IMG/VR virus record: IMGVR_UViG_3300022413_000034
Span: 1-27,973 of that record
DNA length: 27,973 bases
From: a virus
Reading direction: 5' to 3' (one strand)
Shown: positions 20,324-27,299 of the stretch, in pieces
Layout of the letters: every line of letters starts with the position of its first letter
How positions within the stretch are numbered: position 1 is the first letter of the stretch
Program-made: the position numbers and the translations under genes
The notes under the pieces: model-generated
The model's database searches: none
What the model was told of the DNA's origin: nothing
Seen by the model: only the letters and a program-made list of their open reading frames with translations

Positions 20324-22348
20324 TTACGTGATGTCATCCATCTGCGCCCAGTTGGCGGCCTGCGTGACGTCGCCGTCGACATCGACAAACACCCGGAGAA
20401 CAACGCTTCCCGTGTCCGCGTGCGTTGCGGTGTCTCGGGAAAATTCCACGCCGCCCCAGAATCCAAACAAGTAAAATGCCGGGATTCCGTACACATAGGC
20501 GCTTTTATCGTTGCCGACTTGCAGGTCATTCGGAACGTTGTTCGTGACCTCGAAAGTCCCGATATCGGTATCAACGGCGTTGCGCCCTGGGACGCGACTT
20601 CCTAGCATCACGCTATCGGTTGACGCTACTTTCGCCGTGGAGAGCAACAGCCGCTTGCCGCGGGAATTCGTGAATCCAACCGCGCGCCCGGTGTCTGCGT
20701 TCGCATCCCCTAGCGCTTGCTCCAGATCGAGCAATAGCGCGAGAGTCGGCGCGGTCCCGGCGACGTCGCCGACTCCACTTGCGCCGATGATTCCTTGCGG
20801 ATCGGTAGTTCCCCCGCCGTTGAACGCCTTCTTTTCCAGTTCGATTCCAATGCCCGTTCGCAGGGAATTCGAAAGCAGCGTATCAATGTTAGGCAACGTG
20901 ATCTTGCCGGCCGTCCGCGTAAACGGAATCTGAGCACCCATCGTTTTGAACGCCAGCGTGAACTGGTCGAGAGTATAGTCGCCTTCGGTCGGTTCCGTGG
21001 CTTCTCCAACCCAGTAAAACGCGGGATTCGTCAGCTCTCGCGGAATCGTCACGGCTGATCCCACGAGCCCGCCTAGCATCGATGCCATGCCGAGAAAGGG
21101 TGTCGTCTCCCGAAGCGAATCGATAAACATCTCCGGATGATACTCAGGCGGATCGATGTTTGCTGCATCGGCGTTTCCGGCGCCTCCCGTCAGAGAGAAT
21201 ACTGCGCGTTCGCGGTGTTGACTCGCCGCGCGCGATCCCCTGACAAATGCTTCCGGCATGATCGCGATCCGGTCCGAGTCGCCGCTTCCAGATCGTTCCT
21301 TGATCGCCTTGGAAACCTCAAATTCAAACGGCGCGTCCTTTTCACACCTGCCGTTTACGATCGCCTCGACCATCCGCGAAAGACTGTAGGTTTTGACCTC
21401 GGTTGGCGTCATTCCGATTTCTTGACCGCTCGGGCCGCCGGCGCGCGTTTTGTGCACCTTTTCCATGACCGCTCGCCGGAAATCCGCTTCGGACGTTCCG
21501 TCTTCAATCGCTCGTTGGGCGTCGTCCGGACAATCCCATTCTTTCCCGATCCTGTTGATCTCGGCCATTCGGGCGCGGTCTTTTGCCACTCCGTCCTGGA
21601 CCGCATCGGCCCGCTGTTTGTCTGCCTCGTCCAACGTGATCGTGGCTGTAGGCGTTGCTGTTGGTTCTTTTGCCATTTCGATTTCTGGTTCGTTTTTGTC
21701 GGCGTCTTCAGTTTCGCCTGATCTGATGGAAGTAAGGACGTTTGCGCAAAGGCTCTCAATGTAGCGCGTCCGCGCCTCGGTCTCCTCCTCGGACCTCCCG
21801 AGCCCGGTCGAATCATCGGCGGCCACCGGCGCGAAAGATATCTCAATCGGCGACCAGTCCGTCACCCTGGAGACGATACGGTTGCCGCCCTCGCCGGTTT
21901 CCTGCTCCTCGAGTCGCTCGTTGTGGATCTTGTAGCCGACGCTTGTATTGCGGACGATCCCGTCTTCGATGTCGCTTAAAAGCCGCGTCTCATTGCGGGA
22001 GATTTGGATTTCCGCGTGCCCGCGGCCGTCTCTCACTTCGACGCCCGTGATCCGCCCGACTTGCCGGGACCGGTCGTGATTCCAGAGCACCGGCGAATTG
22101 CCAGACTCGAATCGCTTCAGTCGCACCTCGCCGGCACCGTGCCCGAGAATTTCAAAAAACTGCGGAAAGACCTCGATTTCCCGATCCGACGAAAACGACA
22201 CCCGGAAGCGTGGCAACTCGGCGCCTTCGGCCTCACCGTCCTGCCGGATTTTCTCAATCGTCCCCGGAAAGGATCGCGTCAGCGTCGTCTTCGGCCTCGC
22301 CGGTTTCGCCGGTTTCTTCTTCGGTGCTTTCATTTTCATTGCTTGCAT
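20324..22348 (-). CDS. HK97-type prohead protease fused to major capsid protein
   Basis: Residues 20-185 are a U35/S78-type HK97 prohead protease: FESGNSPVLWNHDRSRQVG carries the likely catalytic His91, IVRNTSVGYKI the Ser136, and WSPIEISFAPV the Glu169. A linker of about 40 residues follows, then from Met225 a helical delta-like segment and the HK97 capsid fold (TPFLGMASMLGGLVGSAVTI; AFYWVGEATEPTEG; FKTMGAQIPFTRTAG; NGGGTTDPQGIIGASGV). Such fusions are known in other phages; the protease would cut itself free during maturation. The 5-prime end overlaps the portal gene by 95 nt. Copy 3 of the 18-bp repeat lies in the linker (residues 200-207, LCANVLTS), and internal initiation at Met225 could make extra capsid protein. 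Confidence 0.85.
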   Translation of the reverse strand: MQAMKMKAPKKKPAKPARPKTTLTRSFPGTIEKIRQDGEAEGAELPRFRVSFSSDREIEVFPQFFEILGHGAGEVRLKRFESGNSPVLWNHDRSRQVGRITGVEVRDGRGHAEIQISRNETRLLSDIEDGIVRNTSVGYKIHNERLEEQETGEGGNRIVSRVTDWSPIEISFAPVAADDSTGLGRSEEETEARTRYIESLCANVLTSIRSGETEDADKNEPEIEMAKEPTATPTATITLDEADKQRADAVQDGVAKDRARMAEINRIGKEWDCPDDAQRAIEDGTSEADFRRAVMEKVHKTRAGGPSGQEIGMTPTEVKTYSLSRMVEAIVNGRCEKDAPFEFEVSKAIKERSGSGDSDRIAIMPEAFVRGSRAASQHRERAVFSLTGGAGNADAANIDPPEYHPEMFIDSLRETTPFLGMASMLGGLVGSAVTIPRELTNPAFYWVGEATEPTEGDYTLDQFTLAFKTMGAQIPFTRTAGKITLPNIDTLLSNSLRTGIGIELEKKAFNGGGTTDPQGIIGASGVGDVAGTAPTLALLLDLEQALGDANADTGRAVGFTNSRGKRLLLSTAKVASTDSVMLGSRVPGRNAVDTDIGTFEVTNNVPNDLQVGNDKSAYVYGIPAFYLFGFWGGVEFSRDTATHADTGSVVLRVFVDVDGDVTQAANWAQMDDIT
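21730..21747 (-). repeat. 18-bp repeat, copy 3 (inside the protease-capsid fusion)
   Basis: Reads GCGCAAACGTCCTTACTT, identical to copy 1, but lies inside coding sequence, 53 nt upstream of an internal ATG (Met225) that starts the capsid part. It is preceded by CCTTT, so that TTTGCGCAAA forms a perfect palindrome here only. Confidence 0.8.
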
Positions 22349-23909
22349 CTGGTTTGGTAAAAATTGTTGGCGTCTCGATTCCGAGTTCTTCTAGCTCGGC
22401 TTCCTCGTCCGCGATGTCCTGGAACATCTGATCGGGCTCGATGTTAGCTTTGTTGCGGATCACCATGGCGCGCGTTTTGAGTTTCATCTCGATCGCCTTG
22501 ATTTCGGCGTTCCCCTCTTTCTCCGGGTCCACCCACTGCCACTTGCGGCCATCGAACCCATAGGAGTCTAACTCCATCATGGAGCGCAATTTCCTCCGGT
22601 TCACTCCCGGATATGCATCGATGTTCAAGTCTTGCACGGCGCCCCACTGCCGGAAATCCCAGTCGACAAAGTGATCAATTACAAAGTTCTGCAACCCCTC
22701 GTAAATCGGGCGTTGCTCGAGAGCACCGCTTCGCAGGCTATTATAGTTTACCCCCTTGAGATTGTTGGAGATTGACACGTAATCAATGCCGATGCCAGAC
22801 GCGATGCCGCGGAGGATTGCAATTTGGAATTCCTCGAGGTTTCCGGGAGGATAGTTCGGGTCGAAATTCTCCACCGTCATGCCGCGAGGAATCACTTCGA
22901 ACGTCCCGGGCTCTGCGTCCTGCCGTAGATCGCCGGCCGGGTCGCTGGGATCCTCGTCCCCTGGCGCCTGGCCCTCGTAATTTTCGTCCGGAACGTAGAA
23001 ACCCATCTTAGAGGCAGCCACCCGAGAGCCTACGACAATCGCTTCCTCGAACTGGTCGAGGTGTCGCGCCCGGGTCGCCGGACTCGCCAACCACGAAACC
23101 CCGCGACTTTGGCCCGGGCGCTCCACAACAAACGTGTGATTGACGTAGCGCGCCTCAATCCGCTGGTGTTCTTGCGGGTCGCTCTGATACGGAAACACAA
23201 GATCCGATGGCAGCCGGTTGAGAAACCAATACGCAACGGGCGCATCGTCGGCGTCGACCTCGACGCCCATGATGATCCGGTTTCCGTTCGGCGCAATCTG
23301 GTTCAGCCTATGATCGAGGCGGGCCGTGTCGATGAATTGCAGGCTCCAGCGGGCTTCGTTGCCAAACCCAGGCTTGCCAATCACGATGACCTCGCCGTCC
23401 ACGATCAGCGTCCGAAACCAGAGCGAATAGGCATCCTTCCGCGTCAGTTGTCCGTTAGTCGTCGGGCGGTTGCGCAACTTGCCGGCCCGGCTCCATGCCG
23501 CATGTAGTTTCGAACGGAATCCACGATCGCACGTCTTCCCGTTGCCGTCCCGAAGCTTGCACGACAGCGTAAAGCCGAGAGGCCCGATGACATTGTTGTC
23601 AAAGATTTGTAGGCTCCGGCGCACGTAATCGTTATTCCGCGCCAAGTCCCGAGCCCGGGACTTCATCAGCCAAAGGTTCTGATAGATCGCCGCGTTTGCG
23701 CTGACATCGTCGACGTTCCAGCCCAGGGTTTCCGACACCTGGCCGATATCGAAATAGCGCCGCCGGGCCGCACTCGGCGGCTTGCGCTTGTTGCCGTTGC
23801 TCGAGGCCCGGTGCCCGGTCACCTTCAGCCGCCCGGTCTCAGGATTGAAAAATGTTCGCCGGCGCCCGTTCACTTTGGCACCGTTCACGTGTCCGTTTAC
23901 GCCAAGCAT
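22254..23909 (-). CDS. Portal protein (lambda gpB family)
   Basis: The 551-aa protein is a lambda-type portal: ARDLARNNDYVRRSLQIFDN, NNVIGPLGFTLSCKLRDGN, FRTLIVDGEVIVIGKPG, and the characteristic IASGIGIDYVSISNNLKGVN followed by YNSLRSGALEQRPIYEGLQ. It forms the dodecameric DNA channel at the capsid vertex. The C terminus is strongly acidic (NESTEEETGETGEAEDDAD). A GGAG site lies about 9 nt before the ATG, which overlaps the connector gene by 13 nt. Confidence 0.9.
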   Translation of the reverse strand: MLGVNGHVNGAKVNGRRRTFFNPETGRLKVTGHRASSNGNKRKPPSAARRRYFDIGQVSETLGWNVDDVSANAAIYQNLWLMKSRARDLARNNDYVRRSLQIFDNNVIGPLGFTLSCKLRDGNGKTCDRGFRSKLHAAWSRAGKLRNRPTTNGQLTRKDAYSLWFRTLIVDGEVIVIGKPGFGNEARWSLQFIDTARLDHRLNQIAPNGNRIIMGVEVDADDAPVAYWFLNRLPSDLVFPYQSDPQEHQRIEARYVNHTFVVERPGQSRGVSWLASPATRARHLDQFEEAIVVGSRVAASKMGFYVPDENYEGQAPGDEDPSDPAGDLRQDAEPGTFEVIPRGMTVENFDPNYPPGNLEEFQIAILRGIASGIGIDYVSISNNLKGVNYNSLRSGALEQRPIYEGLQNFVIDHFVDWDFRQWGAVQDLNIDAYPGVNRRKLRSMMELDSYGFDGRKWQWVDPEKEGNAEIKAIEMKLKTRAMVIRNKANIEPDQMFQDIADEEAELEELGIETPTIFTKPDASNENESTEEETGETGEAEDDADAILSGDD

Positions 23910-24439
23910 GATTTGATTCTCCGGTAGGTCGTCTGCTTGCCGGCGCCGCGTAGGCGTTCGATATTGATCTGCCCTAGCAACCAGGAACGATGGCTGCGCA
24001 GTTCGGATAACTCCATGTTCTCGAGTTGCCGTGAGCTACCGTTGACGGTCCCGATCGAATAGGATTTAGCGCCCTTGCCGGCCACCACGGCGCGAATCGC
24101 GGCATCGACGGCCGCAAGATCGGTTTCCCATTGCGTTAAGGCCGGCGTTCCCGCCGGGTCCGCCAGCACCCACATTTTTTGGACTTGGACGATCTCGCGT
24201 TCGGCGCCTTTCGTCATGACGACGCTCGCCGTGTATTCGCCGGCCGTCACGGCCGCGGATGCCGCCGCCGTCACGCTCACCTTCCACCCGCTACCATCTG
24301 CCACGCCCGCGAAACTCGCCGTCTCAGTGCCTGACCGCAGCACCACAGCCGAAGCCCACCCGTCCGCGTCCGAGTATCCCGTGTAGCTGTAGGACCACTC
24401 TGCGCTGGTGTTCTGATAGATAGTTCCCGGTATCGCCAT
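23897..24439 (-). CDS. gpW-like connector with N-terminal Ig-like domain
   Basis: The 180-aa protein has an Ig-like beta domain in residues 1-95 (GWASAVVLRSGTETASFAGV; AGEYTASVVMTKGAEREIVQ) followed by an alpha-helical gpW-like part: LAAVDAAIRAVVAGKGAKSY, SSRQLENMELSELRSHRSWL. Phage genes with this arrangement are placed between terminase and portal. It may stabilise the head-DNA connection. The ATG lies 6 nt after the 18-bp repeat and shares the surrounding sequence with the tape-measure start. Confidence 0.7.
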   Translation of the reverse strand: MAIPGTIYQNTSAEWSYSYTGYSDADGWASAVVLRSGTETASFAGVADGSGWKVSVTAAASAAVTAGEYTASVVMTKGAEREIVQVQKMWVLADPAGTPALTQWETDLAAVDAAIRAVVAGKGAKSYSIGTVNGSSRQLENMELSELRSHRSWLLGQINIERLRGAGKQTTYRRIKSCLA

Positions 24440-24445
24440 CGCCCT

Positions 24446-24463
24446 AAGTTAGGACGTTTGCGC
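24446..24463 (-). repeat. 18-bp repeat, copy 4 (upstream of the connector)
   Basis: Reads GCGCAAACGTCCTAACTT, identical to copy 2, 6 nt before ATG at 24439. The flank AGGGCG then ATGGCGA is almost identical to that at copy 2. Phased GTAACT repeats lie directly upstream (24466-24503). Confidence 0.85.
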
Positions 24464-24465
24464 CC

Positions 24466-24503
24466 GTAACTTTTGGAGTTACAACTGTAACTTCAGCGGT
24501 TAC
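24466..24503. repeat. Phased GTAACT/AGTTAC inverted-repeat cluster
   Basis: On the plus strand GTAACT (24466-24471), AGTTAC (24477-24482), GTAACT (24487-24492) and GTTAC (24499-24503) alternate in orientation, with starts 10-12 bp apart, about one helical turn. They can form 6-7 bp hairpins. The stretch lies between terminase stop and connector start next to repeat copy 4, so it may be an operator or an RNA structure. The minus strand is also open here as a Val-Thr-rich peptide, which could explain the repeats. Confidence 0.45.
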
Positions 24504-24511
24504 AGGCAGAC

Positions 24512-26422
24512 TTATCTATTCATCCACGATTTGCGCCTACTCGCTCTGGGATTCCGCCGGAAAACTGGCTTTTCCCGAGGTTTTTCCGCAGGTTGAGCCC
24601 CTTTTTCCTCGGTTTCCTCGGGTTTTCGTGGAGTTTCTGCAGTTTCCTGGCGCCGGAACGCACTCAGATTGATCGGCAGTATCCGGAGCGCCGCCAACGC
24701 ATACACCCGGCAATCCAACGGTTCATTCGGTATCTCGGAGCCGAATTGATCCTTTCGCGGCATCCAGACGCCGATGTGCGATCCTTGCCGGTATTCGTCC
24801 TTCTTTTCCTCGCTGGTGAGCCCCTGGAAATACTTTTCATCGTAGCTCAGCGGGAAATGGCACCGGCCCGGACCGTCGCCTCCCAATTCAAGGCGACCGA
24901 AGATCAGTTCCTTTGCGGTGTCGGTCCCGATGTTCACAAGCCTCACGTGCTGCTTTTTTTGCCGTGTCATTCCGGCGAGCACGGGCTTCCCGTAGGCGCT
25001 CGCACCCTTGCAAGGGTAAACCTTGCGCCGCGCCTTCCCGCGGCAGAATGCATACACCTGGTCGCGCCGGTGGCCGCCGGAGTCCTGCAGCATCGCCCGG
25101 ACGCGCAAGATTCGACCATCGATGCGTTGGAACTCGGTGTTCGCGAGATACTCATCGAGATCGCGCCAGACTTGCAACTCGGCCGTGTTGCCCCAGAACG
25201 TCCGGTAATCGATCGACCACGATTCTTCGCCGGCGCCCCAGCCGACAACCTCGAGTTCGATGCGATCGTCTTGTGTGTCCCCGCCGGCCGTGATCACGCG
25301 CACCTCATCGGGCAGGCTGTTCGGCCCGTAGTTTTTCTGTCGATGCACGAGCAGGCTTTCCGGATCGATTCGCTCGGCGGCGTCCTCGGTGCATTCGCCA
25401 AGCGAGAGGTTCACAAAGGTTTTCCACTGTTCTGGATCGTCCTTCGTTTGGCTGTGCTTGATAGCGAATTCCTCCCAAGTCACCCACGGCGAATAGAGCT
25501 TGGAAATGTGAAAGCTTGCGATGCCCTCGAATTCCTTTGTGGGGATCCACTTGGCGCTGCCACCCATCGACTCATCACTCAGCATCTCGATTTGATGCTC
25601 GCCGGGGATGTATTCGTCGCACGCCTGGCACAGATATTGCCCGAAGTATTTCGAATCCTCGTCCACGCAGAGTTGCCGCCGCCCTTTCTCCTCGGGCTCG
25701 AAAATCAACCGGATCAACTCGCCGCACGATGGGCATGGAACGTGATAAAACCGCTTGTCGCCGGATTCCCAACCCTTATTCACTCGTGACGCCTTCCGCG
25801 TCGTTGGCGTCCCACCGGCGAAGAAAAAGCGGTTCCAGAACGTCGCTGTCCTCTCCTCGAGCAGTAGGATCGGGTCGCCTTGGTCACCCACGCCTGCTTT
25901 GTATTGATCGACCTCGTCAAACAAAACGCCCCGGATCGGTCTCGATTGCAGAGACGCCGGGGAATTCGCGCCGGCTAGCGTGATGTGACCGCCGGGGAAT
26001 TTCTTGTATAACAACGTATTGCCGCTGATCCTCGTGCTTTCATCGATCAGACCGGCAAGGACGGGAGAATCCCTGATCATCGTGGATAGCCGATCTTTCG
26101 AGAGCATGTTTGCTAGCGCAAGCGTCGGCATCAGCATCATTATCGGCGCCGGTTGCTGGTGGATGAAGTAGCCGAGAATGTTGCAGAGGTTCGTCGTGTA
26201 GGCGATCTGAGCGCCTTTCTTCAGCCACGTTTGCTGCACCCGCTCGTCGATGACGGTGTCGAGTATCTCCCGCATGAACGGCGTTCGATCCATGTCGAAA
26301 TCACCGGGCTCCGCGCTGTCCTCTGGCGAAAGCCGTCGATGCTGGTTTGCCCACTCCGAAACCTTCAGATCCGGTGGAGGCCGCCAGACATTACGGTCAA
26401 GGATTAGTAGGTCCGCTAGCAT
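24512..26422 (-). CDS. Terminase large subunit (GpA family)
   Basis: This 636-aa protein packages DNA. The ATPase part has a variant P-loop (KKGAQIAYTT at residues 69-78; GpA proteins often deviate from GxxxxGKT), and Walker B LFDEVD at 167-172. A zinc finger follows: CPSC at 230-233 with CQAC at 265-268. The nuclease begins at GGDTQDDRIELEVVGWG (380-396) and continues with LQDSGGHRRDQVYAFC. The extreme C terminus is a Pro/Glu/Arg-rich tail. It has 26 nt overlap with the small-subunit gene. Family assignment is certain from order and motifs. Confidence 0.95.
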   Translation of the reverse strand: MLADLLILDRNVWRPPPDLKVSEWANQHRRLSPEDSAEPGDFDMDRTPFMREILDTVIDERVQQTWLKKGAQIAYTTNLCNILGYFIHQQPAPIMMLMPTLALANMLSKDRLSTMIRDSPVLAGLIDESTRISGNTLLYKKFPGGHITLAGANSPASLQSRPIRGVLFDEVDQYKAGVGDQGDPILLLEERTATFWNRFFFAGGTPTTRKASRVNKGWESGDKRFYHVPCPSCGELIRLIFEPEEKGRRQLCVDEDSKYFGQYLCQACDEYIPGEHQIEMLSDESMGGSAKWIPTKEFEGIASFHISKLYSPWVTWEEFAIKHSQTKDDPEQWKTFVNLSLGECTEDAAERIDPESLLVHRQKNYGPNSLPDEVRVITAGGDTQDDRIELEVVGWGAGEESWSIDYRTFWGNTAELQVWRDLDEYLANTEFQRIDGRILRVRAMLQDSGGHRRDQVYAFCRGKARRKVYPCKGASAYGKPVLAGMTRQKKQHVRLVNIGTDTAKELIFGRLELGGDGPGRCHFPLSYDEKYFQGLTSEEKKDEYRQGSHIGVWMPRKDQFGSEIPNEPLDCRVYALAALRILPINLSAFRRQETAETPRKPEETEEKGAQPAEKPREKPVFRRNPRASRRKSWMNR

Positions 26423-26945
26423 CTGTTACCGGTCTCTCTGCCATCTCGTCCAACGCTCGCCGGACTTGCTTATCGATCAGTTGCTTGATCTCGGCCGGGT
26501 CGGTCTTCGCAGCGAGTCGCTGGGCAAGCTTGGCACCTAGCGCCAAGAACTTCGAGCGGGCCGCGACGACCATCGCCGACCATTCGTGCGCAACTTCATC
26601 GTGCGCCAAGAGATCGCCGTCCATCATGGCAATCTCGCGTTGCACCTTTTCGCGCCGGGCTTTGTTCAGCTTCGCGAGTTCAATCGTTGGATGCTCCAAT
26701 GGTTCGGAATCACCGTTCTCGCTGCCGGTGCCGGGCTCGCCGACCAACTCCCGCTTGAACTCCTCGAATTTCCATCGCACCGCTTTTCCGACGTCCGCCT
26801 TGAGTGTCCGCCCTTCTTTCACGGTCGGCATTCCCGCTTCGCTCCACTCGTAAAACCGCTGGCGATTGCAGCCTAAGATTTTGCAGAAATCGACCACGCC
26901 GACAACTTTCCCGGGCTTCTTTCCGATGGCTGGGATTTCTGGCAT
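26397..26945 (-). CDS. Terminase small subunit (Nu1-like)
   Basis: The 182-aa protein has an N-terminal winged-helix DNA-binding domain of the Nu1 type (VVGVVDFCKILGCNRQRFYE, then WSEAGMPTVKEGRTLKADV) and a long charged helix ending in the typical ELAKLNKARREKVQREIAMM and MVVAARSKFLALGAKLAQRL, seen in Nu1/phage terminase small subunits. It recognises the packaging (cos or pac) site and recruits GpA. A GAGG site lies about 5 nt before the start. The gene precedes terA, the usual order. Confidence 0.85.
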   Translation of the reverse strand: MPEIPAIGKKPGKVVGVVDFCKILGCNRQRFYEWSEAGMPTVKEGRTLKADVGKAVRWKFEEFKRELVGEPGTGSENGDSEPLEHPTIELAKLNKARREKVQREIAMMDGDLLAHDEVAHEWSAMVVAARSKFLALGAKLAQRLAAKTDPAEIKQLIDKQVRRALDEMAERPVTDASGPTNP

Positions 26946-26970
26946 TACGCCTCGGATTTTTGGAAGTCAT

Positions 26971-27153
26971 TCACGGTGATTGTAGGCTCTCGGCGCATGA
27001 ATCGCAGAGCACCTTATTTGTGTGCCCCTTTATTCCACCCGCGAGAGCAACCTTTTCTCCGTCCTGGAACCGTCTATTGCACAGGTGGCAGGAAGAGAGC
27101 TTGACCTTGAAGGTAGATCGAACTCTGCGGAAAGTATCATCGTAAGTGAACAT
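26971..27153 (-). CDS. 60-aa zinc-ribbon-like protein
   Basis: The protein has one CxxC (CHLCNRRFQDGEKVALAGG) and, 24 residues further on, a second CxxC (VLCDSCAESL), a plausible four-Cys zinc site. The fold would be a small zinc ribbon with basic residues in the N terminus. It precedes the terminase genes and might bind DNA or help HNH/GIY-YIG-assisted packaging, but that is speculation. Confidence 0.6.
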   Translation of the reverse strand: MFTYDDTFRRVRSTFKVKLSSCHLCNRRFQDGEKVALAGGIKGHTNKVLCDSCAESLQSP

Positions 27154-27194
27154 TTCCCGCCTAATCCAGGAGGGCTTGAATGTGGCTGGTCATC

Positions 27195-27299
27195 TCAAGT
27201 CAGCCACCTCCCGAGGATGTCGAGCAGCAGGAGCAGGAGCAGGAGCCCGGCGCCGGTGAGCAGCTGGTGGATTGCGTCTTTGGTGCGGTTGTATTTCAT
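27195..27299 (-). CDS. 34-aa single-pass membrane micro-protein with eight consecutive Leu
   Basis: The minus-strand frame starts with an ATG overlapping the nuclease stop in ATGA form. It reads MKYNRTKDAIHQLLTGAG, then eight Leu, then DILGRWLT. It has a basic N terminus and one hydrophobic helix, so it should insert in the membrane. Codons for the Leu run alternate CTC and CTG, giving the GAGCAG-type repeat on the plus strand. Size and layout resemble small hydrophobic peptides (type I toxins, holin antagonists, small phage membrane proteins). Function is unknown. The Leu run could also arise by slippage, so the call rests chiefly on the exact ATGA junction. Confidence 0.5.
   Translation of the reverse strand: MKYNRTKDAIHQLLTGAGLLLLLLLLDILGRWLT

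Noticed and set aside
23690-23702. GCGTTTGCGC match within the portal gene
   Set aside because: Only about 9-10 bases match the core and the ANVLT part is absent; explained by coding.
24593-25789. 398-aa plus-strand open frame
   Set aside because: It lies wholly antisense to the terminase gene, whose motifs are unambiguous; long antisense frames are expected in GC-rich coding DNA.
27227-27257. GAGCAG-type tandem repeat as a microsatellite
   Set aside because: Accounted for by alternating CTC/CTG Leu codons of the 34-aa frame; kept only as a note there.
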